This document shows, piece by piece, positions 33,094 to 42,256 of a stretch of 49,212 bases of DNA; within the stretch, counting starts at the first letter, position 1; each line of letters begins with the position of its first letter. Both the position numbers and the translations under genes were made by a program. Location of the stretch: the NCBI GenBank assembly GCA_902627325.1, contig CACOIM010000008.1, positions 1-49,212 of the forward strand. The letters run 5' to 3'. The DNA comes from an uncultured Prochlorococcus sp. (GTDB taxonomy: Bacteria > Cyanobacteriota > Cyanobacteriia > PCC-6307 > Cyanobiaceae). The notes under the pieces are model-generated. The model did no database searches, was not told the origin of the DNA, and worked only from the letters and a program-made list of their open reading frames with translations.

Positions 33094-34551
33094 GTGAAAA
33101 TTGCAATAGTTGGTTCTGGTTTGGCTGGTTTAACAGCTGCAGTAGATTTGGTTGATTCTGGCCATAAGGTTGATATTTATGAAAGCCGATCATTTTGGGG
33201 AGGGAAAGTTGGGAGCTGGGAAGATAAAGATGGTAATCATATCGAGATGGGTCTACATGTATTTTTTTATAATTACGCAAACCTTTTTAAATTAATGGAG
33301 AAGGTTGGAGCTTTAGAAAATATACTCCCTAAGGAGCACACACATCTTTTCATAAATAATGGTGGAGATCTTAAATCATTAGATTTTAGGTTCCCTATTG
33401 GGGCTCCTTTTAATGGATTAAAAGCCTTTTTTACAACTGAACAATTGAATATAGTAGACAAATTAAGGAATGCACTTGCATTAGGAACAAGCCCTATTGT
33501 TAGAGGATTAATTGATTATGAGGGTGCAATGGTGATCATAAGAGATCTTGATAAAATAAGTTTCAAAAAATGGTTTATGAATCATGGAGGAAGTGAAAGA
33601 AGCTTACAAAGAATGTGGGACCCTATAGCTTATGCCTTAGGATTTATAAATTGCAATGATATATCTGCCCGTTGTATGTTGACGATTTTTATGATGTTTG
33701 CGGCCAAGACAGAGGCCTCTAAGCTTAATTTATTAAAAGGATCACCCCATAAGTGGTTAACAAAGCCAATCGTAGATTACATTACTAAAAAAGGAGCAAA
33801 AATACACTTAAATCATAAAGTTAAAAAAATTTGTTATCAAAAGAATTCTTCATCATATATAGTTAATCAATTAATAATGGAAACCTCAGAAGGAGAAAAA
33901 TCTATATCAGCAGATAAGTACCTGGCAGCTTGTGACGTCCCTGGAATAAAAAAAATAATTCCAAAAGACTGGTATGAATTAAAAGAATTTAAAGGAATAA
34001 ATAAGTTGAGAGCTGTAGCTGTAGCTACCATTCAATTAAGATATGATGGTTGGGTCACTGAATTAAATACAAATAATAAAAATCTCAGCAGGCCTTCGGG
34101 ATTGAATAATCTTTTATACTCAGCCGATGCATCTTTTAGTTGTTTTGCTGATCTTGCTCTAACAAGTCCCGAAGACTACAAAAAAGAAAATATGGGATCA
34201 TTACTGCAGTGTGTCCTTACACCTGGAGATCGCTGGATCGGTAGATCTCAAGAGAAAATTACAATAGAAATTGATAAAGAAGTCAGAAGATTATTCCCCT
34301 CATCTAAAAATCTAAAACTTTTATGGAGTAATGTTGTCCAAATCCCTCAATCTCTTTATAGAGAGTCACCAGGGATGGATCCATTTAGACCTGATCAAAA
34401 AACTTCGATTGAAAACTTTTATCTTGCAGGAAGTTATACTAAACAAGATTATATAGATTCTATGGAAGGTGCAACGATGAGTGGCCATTTAGCTGCCTCT
34501 GTTATGCTAAATAAAGAAGTTAAATTAGCAAAAAATCTTGCGGTAAGCTAA
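33094..34551 (+). CDS. crtQ: Zeta-carotene desaturase
   Basis: FAD-dependent desaturase (also called zds) turning zeta-carotene into lycopene-type products at the membrane. The N-terminal dinucleotide fold VGSGLAGLTAAVDL is at residues 5-18, then ESRSFWGGKVGSW and EMGLHVFFYNYANL typical of plant-type Zds, and a C-terminal SMEGATMSGHLAA FAD-binding block. 485 residues. The start is GTG at 33094; the fold begins 3 codons later, so no other start is possible. Followed after 2 bases by an SRPBCC gene. Confidence 0.95.
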   Translation: MKIAIVGSGLAGLTAAVDLVDSGHKVDIYESRSFWGGKVGSWEDKDGNHIEMGLHVFFYNYANLFKLMEKVGALENILPKEHTHLFINNGGDLKSLDFRFPIGAPFNGLKAFFTTEQLNIVDKLRNALALGTSPIVRGLIDYEGAMVIIRDLDKISFKKWFMNHGGSERSLQRMWDPIAYALGFINCNDISARCMLTIFMMFAAKTEASKLNLLKGSPHKWLTKPIVDYITKKGAKIHLNHKVKKICYQKNSSSYIVNQLIMETSEGEKSISADKYLAACDVPGIKKIIPKDWYELKEFKGINKLRAVAVATIQLRYDGWVTELNTNNKNLSRPSGLNNLLYSADASFSCFADLALTSPEDYKKENMGSLLQCVLTPGDRWIGRSQEKITIEIDKEVRRLFPSSKNLKLLWSNVVQIPQSLYRESPGMDPFRPDQKTSIENFYLAGSYTKQDYIDSMEGATMSGHLAASVMLNKEVKLAKNLAVS

Positions 34552-34553
34552 CT

Positions 34554-35024
34554 ATGGGAATTTGGCTTAAGCATGATGTTATAACAACTGTAAATGCTCC
34601 CTTGGAAAATGTTTGGTATACATGGAGTGATTTAGATTCCATGCCTTTATGGATGAGTTGGATTGAATCTGTTAAAACCATTGATCAAAATACATCAACA
34701 CTCCCTGATTTAACCGAATGGACTTTAGCAGCAAATGGCTTTAGATTTAAATGGAAAGCTCAAATAACCGAGAGAATTGAAAAACAAAAGTTGAAATGGG
34801 AGTCAATTGGAGGTTTACCTACAAAAGGTTCGGTAATATTTAGTTCAGAAAATTCAAATTTAACTTCAGTCAATCTATCAGTCACTTATGAATTACCAAA
34901 AATGATTGCAAGGCTAATGGAAGAAAATATCTTAGGAAAAATGGTAACTAACGAATTGCAAGCAAATATAGATAGATTCAAAAAGCTTGTAGAAAAAAAT
35001 TATTCACTTAATAACCCTTGCTAA
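34554..35024 (+). CDS. SRPBCC (START-like) family protein
   Basis: A 156-residue hydrophobic-ligand-binding fold of the polyketide-cyclase type. Visible are WYTWSDLDSMPLWMSWIES near the N terminus and GSVIFSSE further on. Being 2 bases behind zds it may bind or handle carotenoids, but this is inference from context. Its end overlaps the convergent hemD by 17 bases. Confidence 0.88.
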   Translation: MGIWLKHDVITTVNAPLENVWYTWSDLDSMPLWMSWIESVKTIDQNTSTLPDLTEWTLAANGFRFKWKAQITERIEKQKLKWESIGGLPTKGSVIFSSENSNLTSVNLSVTYELPKMIARLMEENILGKMVTNELQANIDRFKKLVEKNYSLNNPC

Positions 35025-35814
35025 AGTAATTTATAGATGCATTAAGTAAACCTTCAAAAGTATATATATCAGCTTCTTTGTCAACTCTTCCAAAATTTCT
35101 TTTGCATTCCAAAGTTGTTTGAGGACCAATACTAAATAACTTTACTTCACGAAGGATAGCTTCCCATTCTCTACCGAAATGCTTTTGCAACAAAAAAGCA
35201 GTATTTTTAACTGTCTTACCACTTGAGAATAATATTGCATCAATCGTTCTACTTTCAAAGGCTTTTATTGTCTCCAAAGGAATTGATTCTGGACATCTTG
35301 ATTCATATGCAGCTACTTCTTTTACCAAAGCTCCGCGGCTAAGCAAATTATCGATAATAAGATTATTTCCGCCACTTTGAACCCTTGGAATTAAAATACT
35401 CAAATTCTTTACAGGGGATGGGAAATGTTTTACTAAACTCTCAGCTATAAAGTCTGGAGGAATATAATCAGCAACAATACTAAGACTACTTAGATATTGG
35501 GAGGTTTTTTCACCAACAACGGCAATTTTAAACTCATTAGAACATGTTTTTAAAGATGAACCTTTATCTACTAATCTTTTGTTTAAATACTTGATCCCAT
35601 TACTACTTAAAAAAATAATCCAATCAAATTTATTTATTTGATCTATCACCTTATCTAAAAGTGTCATATCATCAGGATAATCAATAACCAACGCTGGCAA
35701 ATCAAAGATAAAAGCACCTGCATTCTTAAAGATTGTTTTTGCCTCAGAAATTTGACCTTTAGCACGTGTAATTACAATATTTCTATCTTGCAAAGGTAAT
35801 TTAATTTCTTTCAT
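35008..35814 (-). CDS. hemD: Uroporphyrinogen-III synthase
   Basis: Closes the tetrapyrrole ring for haem, chlorophyll and cobalamin. Family features: NIVITRAKGQ near the start, DWIIFLSSNGIKYL, AAYESRCPES, and the C-terminal AILFSSGKTVKN with FSIGPQT. 268 residues, usual length. It lies 8 bases behind rbfA on the minus strand; an rbfA-hemD pairing is common in cyanobacteria. Confidence 0.92.
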   Translation of the reverse strand: MKEIKLPLQDRNIVITRAKGQISEAKTIFKNAGAFIFDLPALVIDYPDDMTLLDKVIDQINKFDWIIFLSSNGIKYLNKRLVDKGSSLKTCSNEFKIAVVGEKTSQYLSSLSIVADYIPPDFIAESLVKHFPSPVKNLSILIPRVQSGGNNLIIDNLLSRGALVKEVAAYESRCPESIPLETIKAFESRTIDAILFSSGKTVKNTAFLLQKHFGREWEAILREVKLFSIGPQTTLECKRNFGRVDKEADIYTFEGLLNASINYFSKGY

Positions 35815-35822
35815 AATTAAAT

Positions 35823-36188
35823 TTATAAGTTATTTTTTTGATCTCTTAATTTATCAAGGACTTTCAATACTGCTAAACCTTTTTCTAAAGCTCTATCTAT
35901 CTTAAATGTTAATTCAGGTATTCTTCTCATTTCAACCCTTTGAGTTAACTTATGTCTAATAAAACTTTTTAAATTATTCAAGCTATCCACAATTTTCTCT
36001 TTTTTTTCATCCTCAACTGCACTAGTGATGTAGATTTTGCAATAATGCAAATCTGGGGAAATTTCAATTTTAGAAATAGATATAAAATTATCTGAAATTA
36101 TTGGTTCATCAAGGTCATTATTTAAGATTAAGCTTAATTCTTTTTTTAAAAGAGAAGCAACTTTTTGTATTCGACGATTTTGAGACAT
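35823..36188 (-). CDS. rbfA: Ribosome-binding factor A
   Basis: A 30S maturation factor with a KH-like fold, 121 residues. RIQKVASLLKKELSLIL at the N terminus, then ISISKIEISPDLHYCKIYIT and MRRIPELTFKIDRALEKG are characteristic. Same strand as DUF751 (4-base gap) and hemD (8-base gap). Confidence 0.95.
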   Translation of the reverse strand: MSQNRRIQKVASLLKKELSLILNNDLDEPIISDNFISISKIEISPDLHYCKIYITSAVEDEKKEKIVDSLNNLKSFIRHKLTQRVEMRRIPELTFKIDRALEKGLAVLKVLDKLRDQKNNL

Positions 36189-36192
36189 TAAT

Positions 36193-36405
36193 TTATAGTT
36201 GATTAGTATTAGTCATTGCCTGTAGAACAAAAAAGATTGTAATCATTGCACTGATAACAGAGGAAATTAAAGCAACAGCAGTGACAGGATTGGAAATATT
36301 CTTGAATAGAGGTCCCAACAAAGCGACAAATCCACCAACAATAATTGAGATTAAATATTTAGGGTATCTTGCTACGTTAGAAAAGAATTCGCCCATAAAC
36401 CCCAC
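36193..36405 (-). CDS. DUF751/Ycf33-like small membrane protein
   Basis: 70 residues with two hydrophobic segments. FFSNVARYPKYLISIIVGG at the N terminus is the recognisable block of the cyanobacterial/plastid DUF751 (Ycf33-type) family, function unknown. An ATG at codon 4 (MGEFF) is an alternative start. Leads the run DUF751-rbfA-hemD. Confidence 0.82.
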   Translation of the reverse strand: MGFMGEFFSNVARYPKYLISIIVGGFVALLGPLFKNISNPVTAVALISSVISAMITIFFVLQAMTNTNQL

Positions 36406-36449
36406 AAAAAGATTACTTTTTTAGCTAAGTTTTTAAAAACCATAGTTTT

Positions 36450-37181
36450 ATGATTACATTATATCAATTTAGGCACAGTGCTTTTTGTCTAAAAGTAAGA
36501 ATGGCACTTCATGCAAAAAAAATTCCATACCGTATTGAAGAAGTGAAACCTGGCATAGGCCAAATTGAAATTTTCCAAATATCTGGTCAAAAGCAGTTAC
36601 CAGTTATCAAAGATGATAATGACCAGATTATTAGCGATTCTTCAAATATCTGTGAATATATTGATAATAAATTTGAATCAAATAACCTATTTCCTGAGGA
36701 TCCAATATTACTAGCTCAATCGAAATTAATTGAAGACTGGGCAGACACAACAATGGCTTCTACTTGTAAAAAAGTATTGATAACATCTGCATTAGAAAAT
36801 CCTCAATTGAGAAGTGCATTACTTCCAGATGATTTCCCCTCTTCTATAAAAGGTGTAATAGATAAATTGCCTTTTAATAATGTTAGTAAGCTCTCCAATA
36901 TTGTTTTATCAAACAAAAACAATATTGATTTACAAAAGATTTTAGAAGCTTTATCTAAATCATTAATAAATAAAAAGTTTTTAATTGGAGATAGTTTATC
37001 TATAGCTGATATATCAATTGCTGCTCAATTATCCTTATTAAAATTCCCAACCTCCGCCGGCCCAATTTTAGCGGGAGAAGGATGTCAAGAATTTATAAAT
37101 AATCCATATTTAGAAAATATATTCCAATGGCGAGATAATTTAGAAGAATTAATATTTAGTGCTAAATCTCAGAAGATTTAA
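36450..37181 (+). CDS. Glutathione S-transferase family protein
   Basis: An N-terminal thioredoxin-like domain (YQFRHSAFCLKVRMALH, with GQKQLPVI and DSSNICEYI as the glutathione-binding cis-Pro and Glu/Ser segments) and a helical C-terminal domain containing GDSLSIADISIAAQL. 243 residues. Likely conjugates or reduces small electrophiles, or serves as a binding protein; substrate unknown. Its end overlaps the convergent hypothetical gene by 20 bases. Confidence 0.88.
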   Translation: MITLYQFRHSAFCLKVRMALHAKKIPYRIEEVKPGIGQIEIFQISGQKQLPVIKDDNDQIISDSSNICEYIDNKFESNNLFPEDPILLAQSKLIEDWADTTMASTCKKVLITSALENPQLRSALLPDDFPSSIKGVIDKLPFNNVSKLSNIVLSNKNNIDLQKILEALSKSLINKKFLIGDSLSIADISIAAQLSLLKFPTSAGPILAGEGCQEFINNPYLENIFQWRDNLEELIFSAKSQKI

Positions 37182-37869
37182 AAGTTAATCTATATTGATT
37201 TGTTGTTATCGCTTTTGTATTTAGTTCCCCTACTTTTGATCCATAAGTTGCCACATATTGGAATCCACAAATATCATCATTTATTTCATTATTGGTATTA
37301 GCTTCTGAATTACATTTAAAAAACTTACTCATAATTTCTACCTGATTTATTCGAGAAATACCATTTTTATGGTTTGTTTGAATAAAAAATTCATCTGCAA
37401 AAAACAAGTCATTATCAAATATTTGATTTCTTCCTGTTACTCTAGAATCTATATATTCATTATCTTTTAAATATATAATTTGATTGTTAAAAGACTTTGG
37501 ATCAATTTTTACTTTTTGAAGCTGTTCCCCAAAGATTTCTTTTCCTATTGACTCTGAATTTTTAGTTCTATTACCAACAATATTACCCATTTCATTTTTA
37601 AAAAAATTGACTCTATAAATAATTGGTTCTTGCAAATTATTATTTAAATCTTCAGATTTTACAATCCAGTTGCCTTCAAACCATTCAGGATAAATTAAAT
37701 CATAATTTATATTTGATAATTTTAATTTAGTTAAATTCCAATTAGGCCATGCTTTTTCCCTATTAATTAAAAATTGCTCTATATTTTTACTAGGTAATGC
37801 ATCTACTTCGGTAAAATTAATTACCTGAGAAAAAAACAAACAAATCAGGCCTAAAAGAAAATTTGTCAT
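37162..37869 (-). CDS. Conserved cyanobacterial secreted-type protein (DUF6816-like)
   Basis: 235 residues with an N-terminal hydrophobic signal (NFLLGLICLFFSQVINFTEVDA) probably cleaved after DALP-like residues, indicating export to lumen or periplasm. The body WPEWxEGxW-like (YPEWFEGNWIVKSED) recalls cyanobacterial DUF6816 proteins; this name is tentative. Its ATG shares two bases with the ATG of the divergent gene (CATG at 37867-37870). Confidence 0.68.
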   Translation of the reverse strand: MTNFLLGLICLFFSQVINFTEVDALPSKNIEQFLINREKAWPNWNLTKLKLSNINYDLIYPEWFEGNWIVKSEDLNNNLQEPIIYRVNFFKNEMGNIVGNRTKNSESIGKEIFGEQLQKVKIDPKSFNNQIIYLKDNEYIDSRVTGRNQIFDNDLFFADEFFIQTNHKNGISRINQVEIMSKFFKCNSEANTNNEINDDICGFQYVATYGSKVGELNTKAITTNQYRLTFKSSEI

Positions 37870-38125
37870 GTCAAATCCATTAATAAGATCTGAAGATCAT
37901 TATGTTTTATTAGAACCTGATAAGAAAGAGAGAATCGTTTCAAGAGAAGAAGCTATAAATTGGTTAAGAGATTGGTTTAAAAAGATTGATATTACAACAA
38001 TAAATCAAAATGAAAATTTTGAAAAGGAAGAAACTTTATCAAAATTTCTAGAAGATACCTGTGAACTTGAGATTAATAGTGGCTATGTTATAAAGTGGTT
38101 TGCTGTAAGAATTGATCCAAATTAA
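37868..38125 (+). CDS. CRR7-like protein (chlororespiratory reduction 7 homologue)
   Basis: 85 residues. The pattern SEDHYVLLEPDKKERIVS, then FLEDTCELEINSGYVIKWFAVR, follows the cyanobacterial/plant CRR7 family, which in plants is needed for NDH complex assembly. Soluble. The start ATG overlaps that of the divergent gene, so its promoter lies inside that gene. The stop overlaps convergent aroK by 4 bases. Confidence 0.78.
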   Translation: MSNPLIRSEDHYVLLEPDKKERIVSREEAINWLRDWFKKIDITTINQNENFEKEETLSKFLEDTCELEINSGYVIKWFAVRIDPN

Positions 38126-38679
38126 GAAGATATACTTTTATGTAATTCACTAATAATTTTTTTAGAAACTTGCTCGATATTTTCATGTTGCACTTTAATT
38201 CTTAAATCTGCTTTTTCATATAAGCATTTCCTCGATCTGAAAATCTCAGAATAATTTTCCTCTATATCTCTTCCATTAAGCAAAGGTCTATTATTAATAT
38301 CATTTTTAAGTCTCTCTATCGCATATTTTTTCTCAAGATCAATCCAGATTACAATACCTTGCCTTAAGATACCCCAATTCTCGTTTTTTGTTATTACTCC
38401 ACCACCAGTTGAAACTACAAGTGAAGGATATTTAATAATTTCTTGGAGGCATTGTCTCTCATACACTCTAAATTTTGTTTCTCCATCTTCTTCAAAGATT
38501 TTTGCAATCGATTTTTTAGCTACTTTTTCAATTAATGAATCTAAATCAATAAATTTATATTTAAGTAGCTGAGCTAGTTTTGGCCCTGTTTTTGACTTTC
38601 CACAAGCCATCATACCTATTAAAAATATACTTCTACCTTTTAAAAGATTAGTAATGTTATTGATAAAAGTTTCTTCCAT
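38122..38679 (-). CDS. aroK: Shikimate kinase
   Basis: Phosphorylates shikimate in aromatic amino acid synthesis. P-loop GMMACGKSKTG (near residue 22), shikimate-binding FIDLDSLIE and STGGGVI, and the lid NRPLL. 185 residues, normal length. Convergent with the CRR7-like gene and divergent from the 6-pyruvoyl-tetrahydropterin synthase homologue. Confidence 0.95.
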   Translation of the reverse strand: MEETFINNITNLLKGRSIFLIGMMACGKSKTGPKLAQLLKYKFIDLDSLIEKVAKKSIAKIFEEDGETKFRVYERQCLQEIIKYPSLVVSTGGGVITKNENWGILRQGIVIWIDLEKKYAIERLKNDINNRPLLNGRDIEENYSEIFRSRKCLYEKADLRIKVQHENIEQVSKKIISELHKSISS

Positions 38680-38729
38680 GAAGACAAATTTGTATTTAAG
38701 ACCTTAAGATAGTAATAATACAGCTATAG

Positions 38730-39656
38730 ATGGCACTAAATCATTCCAAACATAAACATGGGGAAGGACGTGAATGCGTTATTACTCGCCGCGCCTGCTT
38801 TAGTTCTAGTCATCGCTATTGGCTCCCGGAAAAAAGTCCCGAAGAAAATTTTGCTCTTTTTGGAAAATGTAGTTTTTCTCCTGGACATGGTCATAACTAT
38901 GAGCTAGTTGTATCAATGGGAGGTGAACTAGATCCATACGGGATGGTTTTAAATCTTTCTGATGTCAAACATTCTATTAAAGATAAAGTAACTGGACCAT
39001 TAGATTTCCGTTTCCTAAATGAAGTTTGGCCAGAATTTGATATGTCTAATGATGCAGGAATCCTCCCTACAACGGAAGCTCTTGTTAGTATTATCTGGAA
39101 TCGCTTAAAAAACGATTTACCATTAACTTCACTAAGACTATACGAAAGCCCTACTCTTTGGGCAGATTATCATGGAAAAAAAATGGAAGCTTTATTAACA
39201 GTTCAGACTCATTTTAATGCAGCTCATAGATTAGCTAAAGATGAGATTTCTCTTAGTGAAAATAAAAAAATCTACGGAAAATGTGCAAGAATTAACGGAC
39301 ATGGACATAACTATTTCCTTGATGTCACCGTTCGAGGAGATATAGATCCAAGGACTGGGATGATATGTGATTTACCTTCTCTTCAAAATATTATTGATGA
39401 TCTAATTGTTGAGCAACTTGATCATACATTTTTAAATAAAGATATTGAGTACTTTAAGACTTGTGTACCTACCTGTGAAAACATCGCCTTATACATTTCT
39501 GATATATTATCCAAACCTATAAAAAATATAGGAGCAAATCTTCATAAAGTTAGACTTCAAGAAAGTCCAAATAACGCCGCAGAAATTTATGTTGAACAAA
39601 GTTTGAGTAATTCTCTACAAATTAATCTTAAAAATAGTCTTGTAACTCAAGCTTGA
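38730..39656 (+). CDS. 6-pyruvoyl-tetrahydropterin synthase family protein, two tandem domains
   Basis: 308 residues, about twice the usual QueD/PTPS size, because the domain is present twice. Domain 1: ACFSSSHRYWLP and FSPGHGHNYELVV. Domain 2: THFNAAHRLAKD and INGHGHNYFLDV. Each half keeps the zinc-binding His set (H, HGH). The catalytic Cys is seen as FGKC and YGKC. Products may be a pterin or a 7-deazaguanine precursor; the RibD-C reductase gene overlaps its stop by 4 bases (TTGA), so the two likely act on pterin/flavin-type compounds together. Confidence 0.88.
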   Translation: MALNHSKHKHGEGRECVITRRACFSSSHRYWLPEKSPEENFALFGKCSFSPGHGHNYELVVSMGGELDPYGMVLNLSDVKHSIKDKVTGPLDFRFLNEVWPEFDMSNDAGILPTTEALVSIIWNRLKNDLPLTSLRLYESPTLWADYHGKKMEALLTVQTHFNAAHRLAKDEISLSENKKIYGKCARINGHGHNYFLDVTVRGDIDPRTGMICDLPSLQNIIDDLIVEQLDHTFLNKDIEYFKTCVPTCENIALYISDILSKPIKNIGANLHKVRLQESPNNAAEIYVEQSLSNSLQINLKNSLVTQA

Positions 39657-40312
39657 AAAGACCTGAAATAATACTTGTTATTGCTAGTAGTTTAGATGGA
39701 AGAATTGCTTTCCCTCAAGGTGGAGAAACACATCTTGGGAGCGCATATGATAAACAATTACTAAATCAATCTCTAAAAAAAGTTGATGCAACTTTGTTTG
39801 GTTCTGGAACATTAAAAGCGCATCAAAGTACTTTCTTAATCAGAAAAAAGCACTTCTTAAAAAAGAGAAAAGAAATATCAGTTAATCAACCAATATCCAT
39901 TATTGCTGGAAATAGTAATAATTTCTCAAAAAGTTGGCTCTATTTCAATCAACCTATAAGAAGATGGTTAATAAGCTCAAATAGAAATACAAAAGATTCA
40001 AAAGTTAATTTTGATAAAATACTGTTTTATGAAAATTCATGGCTTCAAACATTAAATATTTTAAAAAAGGAGGGCATAAAAAGAATCGCTTTGTTAGGAG
40101 GGGCTAAGTTAATAGAATCTTTCTTTAAAGAAGATCTGATAGATGAAATTAAAATAACTATTTGTCCAAAAGTTATTGGAGGCAAATACACATGGATACC
40201 ATTTAAAGAAAAAAATAAAATCTTCAATTTTGAAAATAGTTGGAAAATTAAAGTGACTAAAGTATTAAAAACAAGCGAAGTCTTCATTCATTACACAAAA
40301 AAGATCAATTAA
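39653..40312 (+). CDS. RibD C-terminal-domain reductase family protein
   Basis: A dihydrofolate-reductase-fold protein of 219 residues, like the reductase half of RibD. IASSLDGRIAFP at the N terminus is the family nucleotide/substrate block, with LLGGAKLIESFF and KVIGG towards the end. It has no deaminase domain. The start is TTG at 39653, overlapping the preceding TGA. Substrate either the riboflavin-pathway pyrimidine or a pterin. Confidence 0.82.
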   Translation: MKRPEIILVIASSLDGRIAFPQGGETHLGSAYDKQLLNQSLKKVDATLFGSGTLKAHQSTFLIRKKHFLKKRKEISVNQPISIIAGNSNNFSKSWLYFNQPIRRWLISSNRNTKDSKVNFDKILFYENSWLQTLNILKKEGIKRIALLGGAKLIESFFKEDLIDEIKITICPKVIGGKYTWIPFKEKNKIFNFENSWKIKVTKVLKTSEVFIHYTKKIN

Positions 40313-40325
40313 AAAATAATTAGTC

Positions 40326-41483
40326 ATGATTAATGAAAAATATAATATAGAAATCAAACTAAGGATTCAAGATGTAGATAAAGATGCTTGGAATAATCTT
40401 GCAAAAAAATTAGATAACCCTTTTTATGAATGGGAATGGCTTTTAAATCTTGAGATATCAAAAAGTGTATCTCAAAAAACAGGATGGCAACCGTTATACT
40501 TTCTCCTTTATCTTGATAAAGACTTACATGGGATAGCACCTCTTTTTTTGAAGAATCATAGTTACGGCGAATTTATTTTTGATCAATCATTTGCAAGATT
40601 AGCCCAAGATTTAAATTTAGCTTATTATCCAAAACTGATTGGCATGAGTCCCTATAGTCCTATAGAGGGATATCAATTTATTTACAAAGAAAATTCAAAC
40701 AAGCGAGAAATAACTGAAACACTTTTGAATTATATTGAGGTTTTTGCTAAAAAAAATAATATACTCAGCTGTAATTTTTTATATATTGATGAAGAATGGG
40801 AGAAATTATTAACTAAATATAATTATCACAAATGGATCAACATAAGAAGTCAATGGGAATCAATAGGAGAAAAAAATTTTGAAGAATTCTTAAATAGATT
40901 TAACTCTAATCAAAGAAAAAATATCAAAAAAGAAAGAAAATCAATTAATAACCAAAAAATTAATATAAAAATTTTTACTGGAAACAATATTAATGAAGAT
41001 TTAATGAATAGTATGCATTTTTTTTATGAACAACATTGCTTGAGGTGGGGGGTATGGGGTAGCAAATATCTTACCCATGATTTCTTTAAAAATAGTCTAA
41101 AAACAAAAGAAAATTTAATCATCTTTTGTGCCTTTGAGGAGACATCAACAAAACCCATAGCCATGTCTATGTGCATCAAAAATAAGGATAATTTATGGGG
41201 AAGATATTGGGGTTCCTTAAAAGAAATAAATCACTTGCATTTTGAATTATGTTACTATCAGCCAATAGAATGGGCAATTAAGAACAAAATTAAATATTTT
41301 GACCCAGGTGCTGGCGGCCAACACAAAAGACGAAGAGGTTTTTATGCAAAGGGAACAAATAGTTTACATAAATGGTTTAACTACAATATGGAAAATTTAA
41401 TTGTTCAATGGCTAAACAAAGTCAATAAAGAAACTTTAGTTAGCATCAAAGATGAAAATAATTCTATTCCTTTTAAAAAATAA
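40326..41483 (+). CDS. FemAB-like GNAT-fold protein (DUF482 family)
   Basis: 385 residues. FYEWEWLLNLE, PLFLKNHSYGEFIFDQSFA, LNLAYYPKLIGMSPYSPIEG and HLHFELCYYQPIEWAI match the FemAB_like/DUF482 family of putative acyl or peptidyl transferases. The end FDPGAGGQHKRRRGFYAKG is strongly conserved in the family. Reaction unknown. The same direction as the RibD-C gene with 13 bases between. Confidence 0.85.
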   Translation: MINEKYNIEIKLRIQDVDKDAWNNLAKKLDNPFYEWEWLLNLEISKSVSQKTGWQPLYFLLYLDKDLHGIAPLFLKNHSYGEFIFDQSFARLAQDLNLAYYPKLIGMSPYSPIEGYQFIYKENSNKREITETLLNYIEVFAKKNNILSCNFLYIDEEWEKLLTKYNYHKWINIRSQWESIGEKNFEEFLNRFNSNQRKNIKKERKSINNQKINIKIFTGNNINEDLMNSMHFFYEQHCLRWGVWGSKYLTHDFFKNSLKTKENLIIFCAFEETSTKPIAMSMCIKNKDNLWGRYWGSLKEINHLHFELCYYQPIEWAIKNKIKYFDPGAGGQHKRRRGFYAKGTNSLHKWFNYNMENLIVQWLNKVNKETLVSIKDENNSIPFKK

Positions 41484-41623
41484 TTTTATAATTAACAAAC
41501 TAAAGTTCTAGATTTAATAATAAAAGAAAAACTTAAATATAGGTTACTTTCTTTTTAATCATTAAAAGAATATTCAAATAATAATTTGTAGAGAAAGTAT
41601 AATAAAAATAATTTTTTAATTAC

Positions 41624-42010
41624 ATGGCTATTGAGGATTTAAAAAGAAAAAATGAACTTATTGATAAGAAATTATCTCAAAGAGATATAGTTCTTGACTC
41701 ATCTGGATATTTTATTATCAAGATCGATCAAATTAATAAAAAAATAGTTGTTGAACATTATCTTAATAATATTGATAAGAAGGGAATAGCTTTAGATCCT
41801 ATTACTAATAAACCAATACAATGTGATAATAAAAATAAAAGACAATACAATAAAATCTTTGTAGGAAATACAGCTAAGGAAATTGGGATTTATATTACAG
41901 AAAAAAATAATAATTTAATTTCAAAATTAGATCATGCTTTGTATCTGGGCAGAGAATTACAAAAGGCAGAAGAATGCTTATTAAAAGATCATAAGTATAT
42001 ACAAGATTAA
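41624..42010 (+). CDS. DUF4346 domain protein
   Basis: 128 residues, soluble. DSSGYFIIKID in the first third and the C-terminal HALYLGRELQKAEECLLK followed by KYIQD match DUF4346, a domain found in cyanobacteria and in some dihydropteroate-synthase-related proteins. The role is unknown. Confidence 0.82.
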   Translation: MAIEDLKRKNELIDKKLSQRDIVLDSSGYFIIKIDQINKKIVVEHYLNNIDKKGIALDPITNKPIQCDNKNKRQYNKIFVGNTAKEIGIYITEKNNNLISKLDHALYLGRELQKAEECLLKDHKYIQD

Positions 42011-42067
42011 GAAATTAAACTAAATTCATCCCCTTATAGAGTAAGTGCTAAATTAAAAAAAAAAGCT

Positions 42068-42160
42068 ATGAACATTATTTTTTATTTGGGTCTTCTTGCC
42101 TTTGGCTTTGGAGCAGCATTTGCTTTAGATAAACTGCTTAGAGCCGTCAAATTAATTTAA
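42068..42160 (+). CDS. petL: Cytochrome b6f subunit PetL-like peptide, 30 residues
   Basis: One membrane helix: MNIIFYLGLLAFGFGAAFAL, then DKLLRAVKLI. Size, single helix and the C-terminal KLI ending fit PetL of the cytochrome b6f complex. The gene is in a 246-base gap and is too short for routine ORF calling. Assignment rests on resemblance recalled for cyanobacterial PetL; another small thylakoid subunit is possible. Confidence 0.62.
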   Translation: MNIIFYLGLLAFGFGAAFALDKLLRAVKLI

Positions 42161-42256
42161 AAAATGAATGGGATAAACAAAAATTTCCAGGTATGCTAAG
42201 TGTTTAAGAAAAAAATAATATTAAAATAAATTTATGAATATAAAATCTGTTTTTGA

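Noticed and set aside
33083-33280. Minus-strand ORF of 65 codons
   Set aside because: Antisense shadow of the start of zds, whose FAD motif lies on the + strand here.
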